From Clostridia bacterium (GTDB lineage: Bacteria > Bacillota > Clostridia > Christensenellales > Aristaeellaceae): a DNA stretch of 36,153 nt. Numbering within the stretch: position 1 is the stretch's first letter; each line of letters opens with the position of its first letter. Shown here piece by piece: positions 14,286 through 23,219 of the stretch. The notes beneath the pieces are model-generated. The model saw only the letters and a program-made list of their open reading frames with translations. It was not told the DNA's origin and made no database searches. The position numbers and the translations under genes were made by a program. The DNA lies in assembly GCA_030530315.1 (NCBI GenBank), contig JAUMVG010000033.1, forward strand, positions 1-36,153, written 5' to 3'.

Positions 14286-17060
14286 GTGTACACCCTGAAT
14301 AAGCTGTTGATCTCGGAAATCACCGTGGAGCACATGCGCGAACCTCTGGGCATCGATTGTGCCGCGCCGCGCTTTGCCTGGAAGCTGCTGAGCGACGTGC
14401 CCGGGACGCGACAGGCTTCCTATCGGCTCATGCTGTGGGCCGATGGAGCGGAAGCCGCCGATACCGGCATCGTGGAAAGCGATCAGAGCATTGAGGTCAC
14501 GGTGCCAGGCTTCACTCCGAAGGCCATGACGCGGTATCTCGTCCAGGTGACGGCGATCGACAACCACGGCTGCGAGGCGTCCCTGGAGAGCCGTTTTGAA
14601 ACGGGACGCATGGGCGTGCCCTTCGCCGGCGGCTGGGTGGAGCCCGAGCAGGAGCCCACGCCCTCGACGATGGAGGGCGAGCGGTCCGGCGACACCATTG
14701 CGTCCGTGCCTGTGGATGCCGACGGCAACCGCACCTTCGAGGAGTTCCGCCCCGCCCAGTACGTGCGCATCCCCTTTGTGTCGGACAAGCCCGTGCGCCG
14801 CGCGCGGGTATATGCCACCGCCCACGGCCTGTATCGGCTGGAGGTCAACGGCGCCTGCCCGGACGAACGCTGGCTGGCCCCGGAAAACACCGCCTACAAC
14901 CGGATTTTGAACTACCAGACCTACGACGTCACCGCCCTGGTGAAGCCGGGGGAAAATGCCATCCTCGTCACCCTGGCGGACGGCTGGTGGGTTGGCCGCG
15001 TGGGCACCACGGGCGACTGCTGCCAGTACGGCGACAAGACCGCGCTGCTCCTGAACGCCGAGATCGAATACATGGACGGCACCCGGCAGACCGTCACCGG
15101 AGAGGACGGCGTGTCCGCCACGGGCCCCATCGTCTACGCCGACCTGTTCGTGGGTGAAAAGTTCGACGCCCGCAAGGACTTCGACGCGTGGAAGCCGGTC
15201 AAACGGGTGGATTATCCCATGGACAGCCGCGGCGCCGCGACAAAATCTTCGATGTCGTCGGCGATTTCCGGCGAAGCCGGAAATTCGCAATCCCTTCAGG
15301 GTTGCGCCCTGGTCGGCCAGCGGATGCCGCCGGTGCGGCCCGTGAAGATCTTTGAGCCTGTGGCCGTGTTCACCGCGCCCAACGGAGATACCCTCATCGA
15401 CGCTGGTCAGATCGTCGCGGGCGTGACGGAGCTGTCCGTCACCTGCGAGGCGGGGCGTGAGATCAAGCTGGAGCATTTCGAGGTGCTGGACAGGGACGGC
15501 AACTACTTTAACAGCATCCTGAACACCAACAAGGAGCAGACCGACGTCTACATCACCCGGGACGGCGCGCAGACCTGGCATCCGTGCTTTACCTATCACG
15601 GCTTCCGCTACGTGCGCGTCACCGGCTGGCCGGGTGAGGCCCATCCCTCTGACTTCAGGATCATCGCGCTGGCCAGCGAGATGGACGACATCGGCCGCAT
15701 GACCACCTCCGACCCCGGGCTGAACCAGCTGCTCAGCAATATCCGCTGGAGCCAGCTGGCCAACACCATCTCCATTCCCACCGACTGCCCCCAGCGGGAG
15801 AAGGCGGGCTGGACGGGCGACATCATGGCCTTCGCGCCCACGCTGTGCTTCAACAGGAACGCCGACGCCTTCCTGTCCTCCTGGCTGGACAACCTGCGCG
15901 CCGAGCAGCTTCCCGATGGCGCGGTGCCGATGATCGTGCCCTATCTCAAGGCCTACGCCACCTTCCTGAGGGGCAACCTGGGCACCGATACCAGCTGCGG
16001 CTGGGGCGACGCGGTCATCATCGTGCCCTACGCGCTGTACAGGGCCTACGGCGACGCGCGGGTGCTCGAGGAGAACTATTCCGCCATGACCCGCTGGATG
16101 GATTACATCGATTCCCGCGCGAAGAACTGCCATCCCGAGGGGTACGACGCCTGGGACGACGCCCGCAGGGCCCGCAGCCGGTTCCTGTGGAACACCGATT
16201 TCCACTTTGGCGACTGGCTGATCCCCTCCATCGTGCTGGGCAACCCGGACGCCATGGCCATGAACCAGACCGCCTATGCCACCATGGGCGTCGTTGCCCC
16301 GGCGTACTATGCCTTCAGCGCGAAGAGCATGGCGGAGATCGCGGCGATCCTCGGCAGGAGCGAAGAAGCGAAGCGCTACGCCGATCTGTATGAAGCGATC
16401 CGGGAGGCGTTCATCGCCGAATACGTTCACGACGACGGCACCATGGACGCCGATTTCCAGGGCATTTACGTCATCGCGCTGCAGATGGGCCTGGTGCCCG
16501 ACGCGGTGCGCCCGAAGATGGTCGGGCACCTGGTCGACCTGATAGAGCGCAACGGAGACCGGCTGGACACCGGCTTTTTGAGCGTGCCGTTCCTGATGGA
16601 CGTGCTGACAGACAACGGGCGTGAGGACGTGGCGTGGAAGATCCTGTTCCAGACGGACTGCCCCAGCTGGCTGTACGAGGTGGAAAAGGGCGGCACGACG
16701 ATGTGGGAGAGCTGGGGCGCGATTGCCGAGGACGGCACCGTCAGCACCTACAGCTATAACCATTACGCCTTTGGCTGCGTGGAGGACTGGATGGTCAGGC
16801 ACATCGGCGGCCTGCAGATCATCGAGCCGGGGTACAAGAAGTTCAGGGTGAAGCCCTCCTTCACCTCTGGCCTGACCTCCGCCTCTGTCAGCGAGGACAC
16901 GCCCTACGGCGTGGCTTCGGTGGAATGGAGGATCGTCGGTGACGCCGTGTGCGTGCATGTGGAGGTGCCCGTCAATGCGGAGGCGGTCATCGAGCTTCCC
17001 GATAGGGAGGCGGTCACTGTGGGCAGCGGCAGCCATGACTGGCTGGTTCCCCGGGCGTGA
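14286..17060 (+). CDS. Alpha-L-rhamnosidase, GH78 family
   Basis: A protein of about 924 residues that should release terminal alpha-L-rhamnose from plant pectin side chains or glycosides. An N-terminal fibronectin-like region (EHMREPLGIDCAAPRFAWKL) precedes the beta-sandwich with YRLEVNGACPDERWLAP. The (alpha/alpha)6 catalytic domain has DCPQREKAGWTGD near residues 500-512, whose glutamate is the expected general acid, and TTMWESW near 800. A C-terminal beta domain follows. There is no signal peptide, so the enzyme is probably cytoplasmic. GTG 14286 is preferred because AGGAGG is 10 bases upstream, whereas ATG 14277 lies almost on top of that site. Between DYPMD and LVGQRMPPVRP (about residues 315-341) there is an extra segment of about 27 residues encoded by a hairpin cassette. 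Binding-protein and regulator genes follow. Confidence 0.93.
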   Translation: MYTLNKLLISEITVEHMREPLGIDCAAPRFAWKLLSDVPGTRQASYRLMLWADGAEAADTGIVESDQSIEVTVPGFTPKAMTRYLVQVTAIDNHGCEASLESRFETGRMGVPFAGGWVEPEQEPTPSTMEGERSGDTIASVPVDADGNRTFEEFRPAQYVRIPFVSDKPVRRARVYATAHGLYRLEVNGACPDERWLAPENTAYNRILNYQTYDVTALVKPGENAILVTLADGWWVGRVGTTGDCCQYGDKTALLLNAEIEYMDGTRQTVTGEDGVSATGPIVYADLFVGEKFDARKDFDAWKPVKRVDYPMDSRGAATKSSMSSAISGEAGNSQSLQGCALVGQRMPPVRPVKIFEPVAVFTAPNGDTLIDAGQIVAGVTELSVTCEAGREIKLEHFEVLDRDGNYFNSILNTNKEQTDVYITRDGAQTWHPCFTYHGFRYVRVTGWPGEAHPSDFRIIALASEMDDIGRMTTSDPGLNQLLSNIRWSQLANTISIPTDCPQREKAGWTGDIMAFAPTLCFNRNADAFLSSWLDNLRAEQLPDGAVPMIVPYLKAYATFLRGNLGTDTSCGWGDAVIIVPYALYRAYGDARVLEENYSAMTRWMDYIDSRAKNCHPEGYDAWDDARRARSRFLWNTDFHFGDWLIPSIVLGNPDAMAMNQTAYATMGVVAPAYYAFSAKSMAEIAAILGRSEEAKRYADLYEAIREAFIAEYVHDDGTMDADFQGIYVIALQMGLVPDAVRPKMVGHLVDLIERNGDRLDTGFLSVPFLMDVLTDNGREDVAWKILFQTDCPSWLYEVEKGGTTMWESWGAIAEDGTVSTYSYNHYAFGCVEDWMVRHIGGLQIIEPGYKKFRVKPSFTSGLTSASVSEDTPYGVASVEWRIVGDAVCVHVEVPVNAEAVIELPDREAVTVGSGSHDWLVPRA
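15225..15308. repeat. In-frame hairpin cassette inside the rhamnosidase gene
   Basis: This segment of about 84 bases is low in family character and holds two hairpins: ATTTCCGGC-gaa-GCCGGAAAT (15264-15284) and CGCAATCC/GGTTGCG-type arms (15286-15306). It encodes a Ser/Ala/Gly-rich stretch starting SRGAATKSSMSSAISGEAG. The flanking protein sequence would join smoothly without it. The boundaries are judged by eye. Confidence 0.5.
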
Positions 17061-17152
17061 ATGGGGCTTTGCACGGCACGCCTGTCAATGGTTTCCCTGC
17101 TTATGCCGGACTGGAACGAAACCAGATGCGGATGCGAGAAAGGAATGCGGAT

Positions 17153-18424
17153 GTGAAAAGATTGATTGTGGCGGCGCTCATGCTTGTGCTGATCCTGTCC
17201 TGCGCCGGCGGCGCGGCACGCGCCGGGGAGATGACGACCTTGACCTTCCAGATCGATTCCGATATGTCCCTGGACGGCTTCAAGGCCGTGGCGGCGCTGG
17301 CGGAGGAAAAGCTGGGCATTCGCATCGAGTATGAAATGCGCGTCGGAGGCACGGAGGGCGACAACATCGTCAAGACGCGGCTCGCGTCCGGAGACATGGC
17401 GGATATCTGCGGCTACAACCCGGGTTCCCTCCTCAACGCGCTTCACCCGGAGGATTACTTTGCCGACCTGAGCGGCTACGGGTGGACGGAGCGATTGACG
17501 GAGGAATACAGGACATGCGCCACCTCGGGCGATTGCCTCTTCGGAATCCCGATGACCTCCATGCAGGTGGGCGCCGTGGTCTACTCCCGGCCGCTGTACG
17601 AGAAGTACCGGTTGGAAATACCCCGGACCTGGGATGAATTCGTCTCCAACTGCAACGTATTGAAGCAGGCCGGGGAGATCCCGGTGATCGGCGCCTTTGC
17701 CGATACCTGGACCAGCCAGGTGCTGTTTCTGGGCGACTACTTCAATTTGCTCTCCGGGGCGCCCGATTTCGCCCGGAGGTTTGAAGCCGGCACCGCGAAG
17801 TATGCGGATACGCCCAGTGCGCTGCGGTCCTTTGAAAAGTATTCCGACCTGATCGGCCTGTACAACGAGGACTACCTTGCGACCACCTACGACGACGCCG
17901 TGGACATGCTGGCGGAGGGCCGGGGAGGACACTGGTTCATATTGAGCCAATGCCTGTCCAACGTGTATTCCCTGTACGGCAAGGAGGCGGTGGACAGCCT
18001 GGGCCTCTTCGGCATCCCCGCGGACGCGGGCGAAACCGGGCTTGTGGTCTGGATGCCCACGTCGATGTACGCCAACAAAAACAGCGAGAACCTGGACGCC
18101 GTGCTCAAATTCTTCGAGTTCTATCTCACGGACGAGGCATTGGACGCCTTCGTGGGCGCGCAGCTGCCGGACGGGCCGTTCTGCGTCGAGGGCTACGAAC
18201 CTCCCAAGGCGGCGTACAGGGCGGTCGCCGAGGACATGCAGGCCTACTTTGACGCCGGCCTGACCCATATGGCGATGGAGTTTGAGACCGCCGTGAAGGG
18301 CGCAAACTGCATGGGCATTTGCGTGGAGGTTGCATCGGGGCAGATCAACGCTTACGAAGCGGCCCGGATGTATGACGATGACTGCTTGAAACAGGCGATC
18401 CAGCTCGGACTGGATTGGAGGTAG
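17153..18424 (+). CDS. ABC sugar-binding lipoprotein, possible sensor partner
   Basis: A 423-residue extracellular solute-binding protein of the family 1 (CUT1) type. The GTG start has AGAAAGGA 8 bases upstream and gives a signal sequence (VKRLIVAALMLVLILSCAGG) with a plausible lipobox ILSC, so it is probably a membrane-anchored lipoprotein. It shares much sequence with the second binding protein at 21841: GGTEGDNIVKTRLASGDMADICGYNPGS here against GGSEGDNILKTRIASNDLPDLMVYNSGS there, as well as TWTSQVLFLGDYFN and a DDDCLKQAIQLGLDW-type C-terminus. It is 27 bases from the kinase gene, whereas the second copy is next to the permeases. This suggests that this copy may present ligand to the kinase, or be an alternative binding subunit. 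Likely ligand: a rhamnose-containing oligosaccharide. Confidence 0.88.
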   Translation: MKRLIVAALMLVLILSCAGGAARAGEMTTLTFQIDSDMSLDGFKAVAALAEEKLGIRIEYEMRVGGTEGDNIVKTRLASGDMADICGYNPGSLLNALHPEDYFADLSGYGWTERLTEEYRTCATSGDCLFGIPMTSMQVGAVVYSRPLYEKYRLEIPRTWDEFVSNCNVLKQAGEIPVIGAFADTWTSQVLFLGDYFNLLSGAPDFARRFEAGTAKYADTPSALRSFEKYSDLIGLYNEDYLATTYDDAVDMLAEGRGGHWFILSQCLSNVYSLYGKEAVDSLGLFGIPADAGETGLVVWMPTSMYANKNSENLDAVLKFFEFYLTDEALDAFVGAQLPDGPFCVEGYEPPKAAYRAVAEDMQAYFDAGLTHMAMEFETAVKGANCMGICVEVASGQINAYEAARMYDDDCLKQAIQLGLDWR

Positions 18425-18451
18425 TCCAGCCGGAAGGGATGGAGGGGAGCC

Positions 18452-20215
18452 ATGCGCTATCGAAACAAGATGATCCTGCTGTACACGGCCTTTGTACTGG
18501 TCTTATCCCTGGCCATCGGCGTGACCTATTACGAATACAACAGTGCGCGCCTGCGGGAACGGGAGCAGCAGTCCCTGGACTTTCATGCCCGGGAAGTCAT
18601 GCAGCACTTCGACGCCTCCGTCGAAATGCTGGACTACGCCATCAAGACGCAGGTGTACAGCGTAGATGTCGTCAACGCGCTGCGCATCTGCGCGTATGCG
18701 GGCCAAAACCCCGACTATCCGAAGGAATACTACATCGACGCGCTCCTCACCCTGAACAACAAGCTGTATACCGGGCCGATCGAAAACTTCTACCGCATCA
18801 TCGTGTTCAATCGCTTTGGCCATGTGGTGGCGAATCGGAGCAACGGCAAGTTCGGCATCGACCCGAACGTCTCCTGGGAGGACATTCCCTGGCTGGACAA
18901 GGTGGAGGGCCGGGGAGGCAAGTCCGTGCTGATCGGCGTGCACGAGGACGACTGGGGGCGCCAGGAACGCCCCATGGTCTATTCCTATGTCAAGGAGCTG
19001 CAGGGCGAGGACCTGGGCTATATCGAGGTGCAGCAGGAGCAGGCGTATCTCGGCGAAATCCTGCACGCGCCGGACGACGGCACGCAGATCTACCTGTTTG
19101 ACCCCGAGGGCGGGCTCATGTTCGCCTCTCAGGCGGACGTCGCAGCCCAGGAACTCTACGGCTTCGCGGCGCGGCTGCTGGACGGCGAGGGCGGCGCGAC
19201 GCCCATGGGCTCGGCGGTGCGCTCAAGGCTGACGGGAGCCTGCGCCCTCGCCATGCTTCCCGACGCGGCGCTGAGGGCGGAGAGCATGGCCATGCTGCGC
19301 TCCACACTGATCGTCGTGGCGGTCTTCGCCATGGCCTCGATGCTGTTTGTCTATGTGATCTCCTCCTACCTCACCAAGCCGGTGGAGCGCATGCAGGAGG
19401 TCATCGTGCGAACGCAGATAGAGAACATCGGTCAGTCGGTGGCCAGTGAAAAGGACAGCCGCGAGCTGCGCTCCATCAGCGAGGTCTCCCAGCTGATGGA
19501 CGCCTACCAGGACATGACAGACCGCCTGTCGAAGGCCATCGAGGCCGAGCGCACCACCGCGCGCCTGTACATGAATTCCCAGTTCGACGCGCTGCAGGCC
19601 CAGGTCAATCCCCACTTCCTGTTCAACGTGCTGAACGTCATCTCCCAGCGCGGCATGATCGACGACGACGACCTGATCTGCGAAATCTGCGCGAATCTCG
19701 CCGCCATCCTGCGCTATTCCACCAACACGAAGCAGCGCCTGGCGACGGTGGAGGAGGAGCTCAACTACCTGTCGCAGTACGCCTTCCTGCAAAAGACGCG
19801 CTATCAGGAGCGGTTTGAGTACAGAAGCGATGTGGATGACGCGGTGCTGCCCATGCAGATCCCCCGGCTGACCATCCAGCAGCTGGTGGAAAACAGCATG
19901 CACCACGGCTATCAGGATACCGCGGCGAAGATGGTGATTTCCGTTTCCGCAAAGCGCGGGGAGGGTCGAACGGTGATCGCCGTTCACGACCAGGGAACGG
20001 GCTTCGCGGAGGATCGGGTGGCCTCGATACTCGAGCAGTTCGCACAGACGCGCAGCGACCTGCGGAACGGAAGGCGGATGCCGAATCTGGAGATCGGGGG
20101 CATGGGCCTCGTCAATGTCTATGCCCGCCTGTACCTGATTTTCGGCGAGCGGTTTGACATGACGATCATCAACGACGGGGGCTCGACGGTGTCGATCCTC
20201 ATTCGTGACGCGTAA
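18452..20215 (+). CDS. Sensor histidine kinase, LytS/YesM type
   Basis: A 587-residue membrane kinase. One helix near residues 9-28 and a second near 285-307 flank an extracytoplasmic sensor domain of about 250 residues. A HAMP-like linker follows (SSYLTKPVERMQEVI). The His_kinase domain has its phospho-acceptor at H388 in QVNPHFLFNVLN, and the ATPase domain shows QLVENSMHHGY (N box) and DQGTGF and GGMGLVNVYARL (G boxes). The ATG follows GGAGGGG. Only 15 bases separate it from the response regulator gene, so the two form a standard YesM/YesN pair. The binding-protein gene just upstream suggests a carbohydrate signal, perhaps relayed by that lipoprotein. Confidence 0.93.
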   Translation: MRYRNKMILLYTAFVLVLSLAIGVTYYEYNSARLREREQQSLDFHAREVMQHFDASVEMLDYAIKTQVYSVDVVNALRICAYAGQNPDYPKEYYIDALLTLNNKLYTGPIENFYRIIVFNRFGHVVANRSNGKFGIDPNVSWEDIPWLDKVEGRGGKSVLIGVHEDDWGRQERPMVYSYVKELQGEDLGYIEVQQEQAYLGEILHAPDDGTQIYLFDPEGGLMFASQADVAAQELYGFAARLLDGEGGATPMGSAVRSRLTGACALAMLPDAALRAESMAMLRSTLIVVAVFAMASMLFVYVISSYLTKPVERMQEVIVRTQIENIGQSVASEKDSRELRSISEVSQLMDAYQDMTDRLSKAIEAERTTARLYMNSQFDALQAQVNPHFLFNVLNVISQRGMIDDDDLICEICANLAAILRYSTNTKQRLATVEEELNYLSQYAFLQKTRYQERFEYRSDVDDAVLPMQIPRLTIQQLVENSMHHGYQDTAAKMVISVSAKRGEGRTVIAVHDQGTGFAEDRVASILEQFAQTRSDLRNGRRMPNLEIGGMGLVNVYARLYLIFGERFDMTIINDGGSTVSILIRDA

Positions 20216-20230
20216 AAGGAGGCAAGTGGG

Positions 20231-21706
20231 ATGTTTCGTGTTGTGGCGGTGGACGACGAGCCTTCTGCGCTTTCGTTTCTGTGCCAGATCGTGGAAAAAC
20301 GCTGCCCGGGCTTTGAGATCGTCGGCAGGGCGTCCAATGGCAGGGAATGCCTGGACATGCTGGCGGAAGCGCGCCCGGACGCGGTGCTCTCCGACATAAA
20401 GATGCCCGTGATGGACGGCATCGCGCTGGCAAAGGCGATGCACGAGGCCCATCCGGAGATCCCCCTGCTGATGATCAGCGGCTATCAGGAGTTTGAATAC
20501 GCCCGAAGCGCGCTGAAATACGGCGTGTATGACTACCTGCTCAAGCCCCTCGTTCCGTCGCAGCTGGCCGAGGTCTTCTCGCGGCTGCGCGGGGAGCTGG
20601 AGCAACGGCGGCTGGAGCGGCGAAATCGGGTCCTGAAGCGGCTGTACGCCCGGGAGACGGTGGATGCCGGGGAATTGGAGTGGTGTTTTCCCGAAAAGCT
20701 GTACAATTGTGCCCTGGTGCGCAGGAACGGATTGCCCAAGCGCTTTGCCCGGGGCGTGGCCCCAGAGGCCTATGAAGCGGTCGGCGACAGCATCAGCATG
20801 TTTGGCCGCGATGAAATGGAGCGCGTCTACCTGTGCCCGTCGGGAACGGATATCGTCAAGCTGTCCGAGGACATCATCCGCCAGCAGGAGGGTGGCAGGG
20901 ACTACTGCACCGCGGTGTATGCGGCGGCCCCGTTCCCGATCGAAATGCTGCCGAACGTGATGCGAAGGCTGTGCCGCGCGCTGGAAGAGACCACGGTGCT
21001 GGGGATCACGCAGCTGTTTTCGATCGACTGGACGGATAACACCTCCAGGAGCAGGGAAGGGGAAGAAGGCGAAGATTTCAAGACCTTCGAGCACTACCTG
21101 AAAACCGGCGACGCGCCCCGCGCCCGCAGGGAGTTTGAGCGCCTGATGCGCGAGTGGGAGGCGGCGCGCATCCCGCAGCTCGCGCTGGAGCGCAGGCTGC
21201 GCTATGTGCTGTTCCTCTGCTCGCGCATGGATTCGGCGAGGCATCTGAAGGACGTGGGGGAGCACCTGCTGGACGACGCCTTCTATCACATCGTCTCCAT
21301 GGCGGAAATGCGGGACTACATGGAGGAGCTGATCTTCCCGGAAGCCAGCCCTGACGGGAACGACGCGCCGCGCATGGATTCCCCGGAGCAGTTCGAGCGC
21401 ATCCGGGGCTATGTGCTGGCCAACCTTGCCGAACCGCTTTCGCTGGAATCGCTGGGCAGGCGCTTCGGCATCTCCCAGAGCTACATCAGCAAGATGTTTC
21501 GCAAGTACGAGGATCGGTCCTTCAACACCTTTCTCACGGAAACCCGCATGGAGCGGGCCTGCGCCATCCTGCGCGCCCAGCCCGAGACGCTGGTCAAGGA
21601 CGCGGCGCTGATGGTGGGCTACGCGGATCCCTTCTATTTCAGCCGGTGCTTTCGCGCCTATACGGGAATGTCTCCCCGGGATTATGCGCAGACCGGGAAT
21701 AGCTGA
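20231..21706 (+). CDS. Response regulator with AraC-type DNA-binding domain, YesN type
   Basis: A 491-residue transcription factor. The receiver domain (1-120) has the acidic pair D8/D9, phospho-acceptor D55 in LSDIKMPVMDG, S83 and K105 (LLKP). A central region of about 250 residues has no clear family signature. The last 100 or so residues hold two helix-turn-helix units of the AraC family (LSLESLGRRFGISQSYISKMF and ETLVKDAALMVGYADPFYF, then FSRCFRAYTGMSPRDY). It is expected to be phosphorylated by the preceding kinase and to activate the binding-protein and permease genes that follow, and possibly the rhamnosidase. Target sites are not evident in the 134-base gap before 21841, where only a weak TACAAT -10 box was seen. 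Confidence 0.94.
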   Translation: MFRVVAVDDEPSALSFLCQIVEKRCPGFEIVGRASNGRECLDMLAEARPDAVLSDIKMPVMDGIALAKAMHEAHPEIPLLMISGYQEFEYARSALKYGVYDYLLKPLVPSQLAEVFSRLRGELEQRRLERRNRVLKRLYARETVDAGELEWCFPEKLYNCALVRRNGLPKRFARGVAPEAYEAVGDSISMFGRDEMERVYLCPSGTDIVKLSEDIIRQQEGGRDYCTAVYAAAPFPIEMLPNVMRRLCRALEETTVLGITQLFSIDWTDNTSRSREGEEGEDFKTFEHYLKTGDAPRARREFERLMREWEAARIPQLALERRLRYVLFLCSRMDSARHLKDVGEHLLDDAFYHIVSMAEMRDYMEELIFPEASPDGNDAPRMDSPEQFERIRGYVLANLAEPLSLESLGRRFGISQSYISKMFRKYEDRSFNTFLTETRMERACAILRAQPETLVKDAALMVGYADPFYFSRCFRAYTGMSPRDYAQTGNS

Positions 21707-21840
21707 AAGATTTGACGGTTTTTCAGGGTGGCAGTCTCGGTTTTTCCATGTACAATTCCGCGTCAAAAGACAATAATGGAATCAGCGGTGAAATGACTCA
21801 CCGAAGCAGAAAACCATTCCGGACGAAAAGAGGAGGAACT

Positions 21841-23127
21841 ATGAACAAGAAGGTTTTGTCTCTGGTGCTGGCCATCGTGATGGCTGTCAGCATGTTCGTG
21901 ACCGTCTCCGCGCTGGCGGAGGAGAAGCCCTTCGAGGGCGTGACCATCACCTTCTGGGGCGGCCAGGCCGAAATGAACCCCGGCACGCTGGCGGTCATCG
22001 AGAAGGCCGAGGAAGCCCTGGGCCTGCACGTGGAAACCGAGATCAACCCCGGCGGAAGCGAGGGCGACAACATCCTCAAGACCCGCATCGCCTCCAACGA
22101 CCTGCCGGACCTGATGGTCTACAACTCCGGCTCCAAGCTGTATGATCTGAACCCCTCCCGCTGCTTCCTGGACATCAAGGACTGGGATTTGGTCTCCCGC
22201 GTGGATGACGCCTTCCTGTCCTCCGTGACCATCGACGGCGCGGTGTACGGCCTGCCCCAGTCCTCCACCCAGGCGGGCGCCGTGATCTACTACAAGCCCG
22301 ACTACGAGGAGCTGGGCCTGGAAGTGCCCCACACCTGGGCGGACTTCGTGGACAACTGCGCGAAGCTGGCCGAGGCCGGCAAGACCCCCATTGAGCTCAC
22401 TGCGGGCGATACCTGGACCACCCAGGTGCTGTTCCTGGGCGACTACTACAACATCAACGCCGAGTACCCGACCTTCGCCGAGGAGTACACCGAGGGCAAG
22501 GCCAAGTACGCCGACATCCCCGTGGCCACCCGCTCCTGGACCAAGTATGAGGACCTGGTGGACTACCTGAACGCCGACAAGTCCGCCGCCACCGTGTCGG
22601 ACGGCAACTTCGCCATCGGCGTGGGCGAGGCGACCCACTGGTTCATCCTGACCCAGCAGCTGCCGCTGATCATCGCGGAGGCCGAGGACCAGGCCGACAT
22701 CGGCGTGTTCGGCGTGCCCGGCGACGATCCCGAGAACCATGGCCTGACCGTGTGGGAGCCCATGAGTTTCTATGTGTGGAAGGATTCCCAGAACATCGAC
22801 GCCGTGAAGGCCTTCCTGGACTTCTACTTCTCCGAGGACATGCTGAACCTGTACTTCGAGACCTACGGCGCCAACGGCCCCTCCTGCATCAAGGGCTATA
22901 CGCTGCCTGAGTCCGTGTGCGACGCGGTTCGCGTGGACATGCAGCAGTACTTCGACGCCGGCAAGACCTGCCCCGCTCTGGAGTACGTCTCTCCCATCAA
23001 GGGCACCGCTTGCGAGCAGCTGACCACCGCCGTGGCCCTGGGCCAGATGTCCGGCGCGGATGCCGCTGCGGACTATGACGAGGACTGCAAGAAGTCCGCG
23101 GTCCAGCTGGGCTACAACTGGGACTGA
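21841..23127 (+). CDS. ABC sugar-binding protein, family 1, CUT1 transporter
   Basis: A 428-residue exported binding protein. The signal peptide MNKKVLSLVLAIVMAVSMFV ends near SALA-EE (about residue 23) without a lipobox cysteine, unlike its paralog at 17153. The mature protein has the family 1 fold (ITFWGGQAEMNP near the start, aromatic-rich TWTTQVLFLGDYYN, and C-terminal CKKSAVQLGYNW). ATG 21841 sits 6-7 bases after GAGGAG. Codon use is strongly biased to GC-ending codons, suggesting high expression. A strong hairpin follows the stop before the permease genes, a common way to make more binding protein than permease. The ligand is inferred from the rhamnosidase upstream. Confidence 0.93.
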   Translation: MNKKVLSLVLAIVMAVSMFVTVSALAEEKPFEGVTITFWGGQAEMNPGTLAVIEKAEEALGLHVETEINPGGSEGDNILKTRIASNDLPDLMVYNSGSKLYDLNPSRCFLDIKDWDLVSRVDDAFLSSVTIDGAVYGLPQSSTQAGAVIYYKPDYEELGLEVPHTWADFVDNCAKLAEAGKTPIELTAGDTWTTQVLFLGDYYNINAEYPTFAEEYTEGKAKYADIPVATRSWTKYEDLVDYLNADKSAATVSDGNFAIGVGEATHWFILTQQLPLIIAEAEDQADIGVFGVPGDDPENHGLTVWEPMSFYVWKDSQNIDAVKAFLDFYFSEDMLNLYFETYGANGPSCIKGYTLPESVCDAVRVDMQQYFDAGKTCPALEYVSPIKGTACEQLTTAVALGQMSGADAAADYDEDCKKSAVQLGYNWD

Positions 23128-23165
23128 TGCATTAGAATCGGCCCGATCCACTGATACACGCGACG

Positions 23166-23194
23166 CGGCCGCCTGGCATTTCGACAGGCGGCCG
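23166..23194 (+). terminator. Hairpin between the binding-protein and permease genes
   Basis: CGGCCGCCTG (23166-23175) and CAGGCGGCCG (23185-23194) form a perfect 10-bp stem with a nine-base loop, followed by TGTCTTG rather than a clean T-run. Its position suggests partial termination or 3'-end protection that raises binding-protein mRNA above permease mRNA. Confidence 0.65.
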
Positions 23195-23219
23195 TGTCTT
23201 GACTGAGGAGGCCAAATCA

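Noticed and set aside
14217-21766. Very long open frames on the minus strand opposite the rhamnosidase, kinase and regulator genes
   Set aside because: They are rich in H, R, G and V, lack family motifs and ribosome sites, and mirror the GC-biased codons of clear plus-strand genes.
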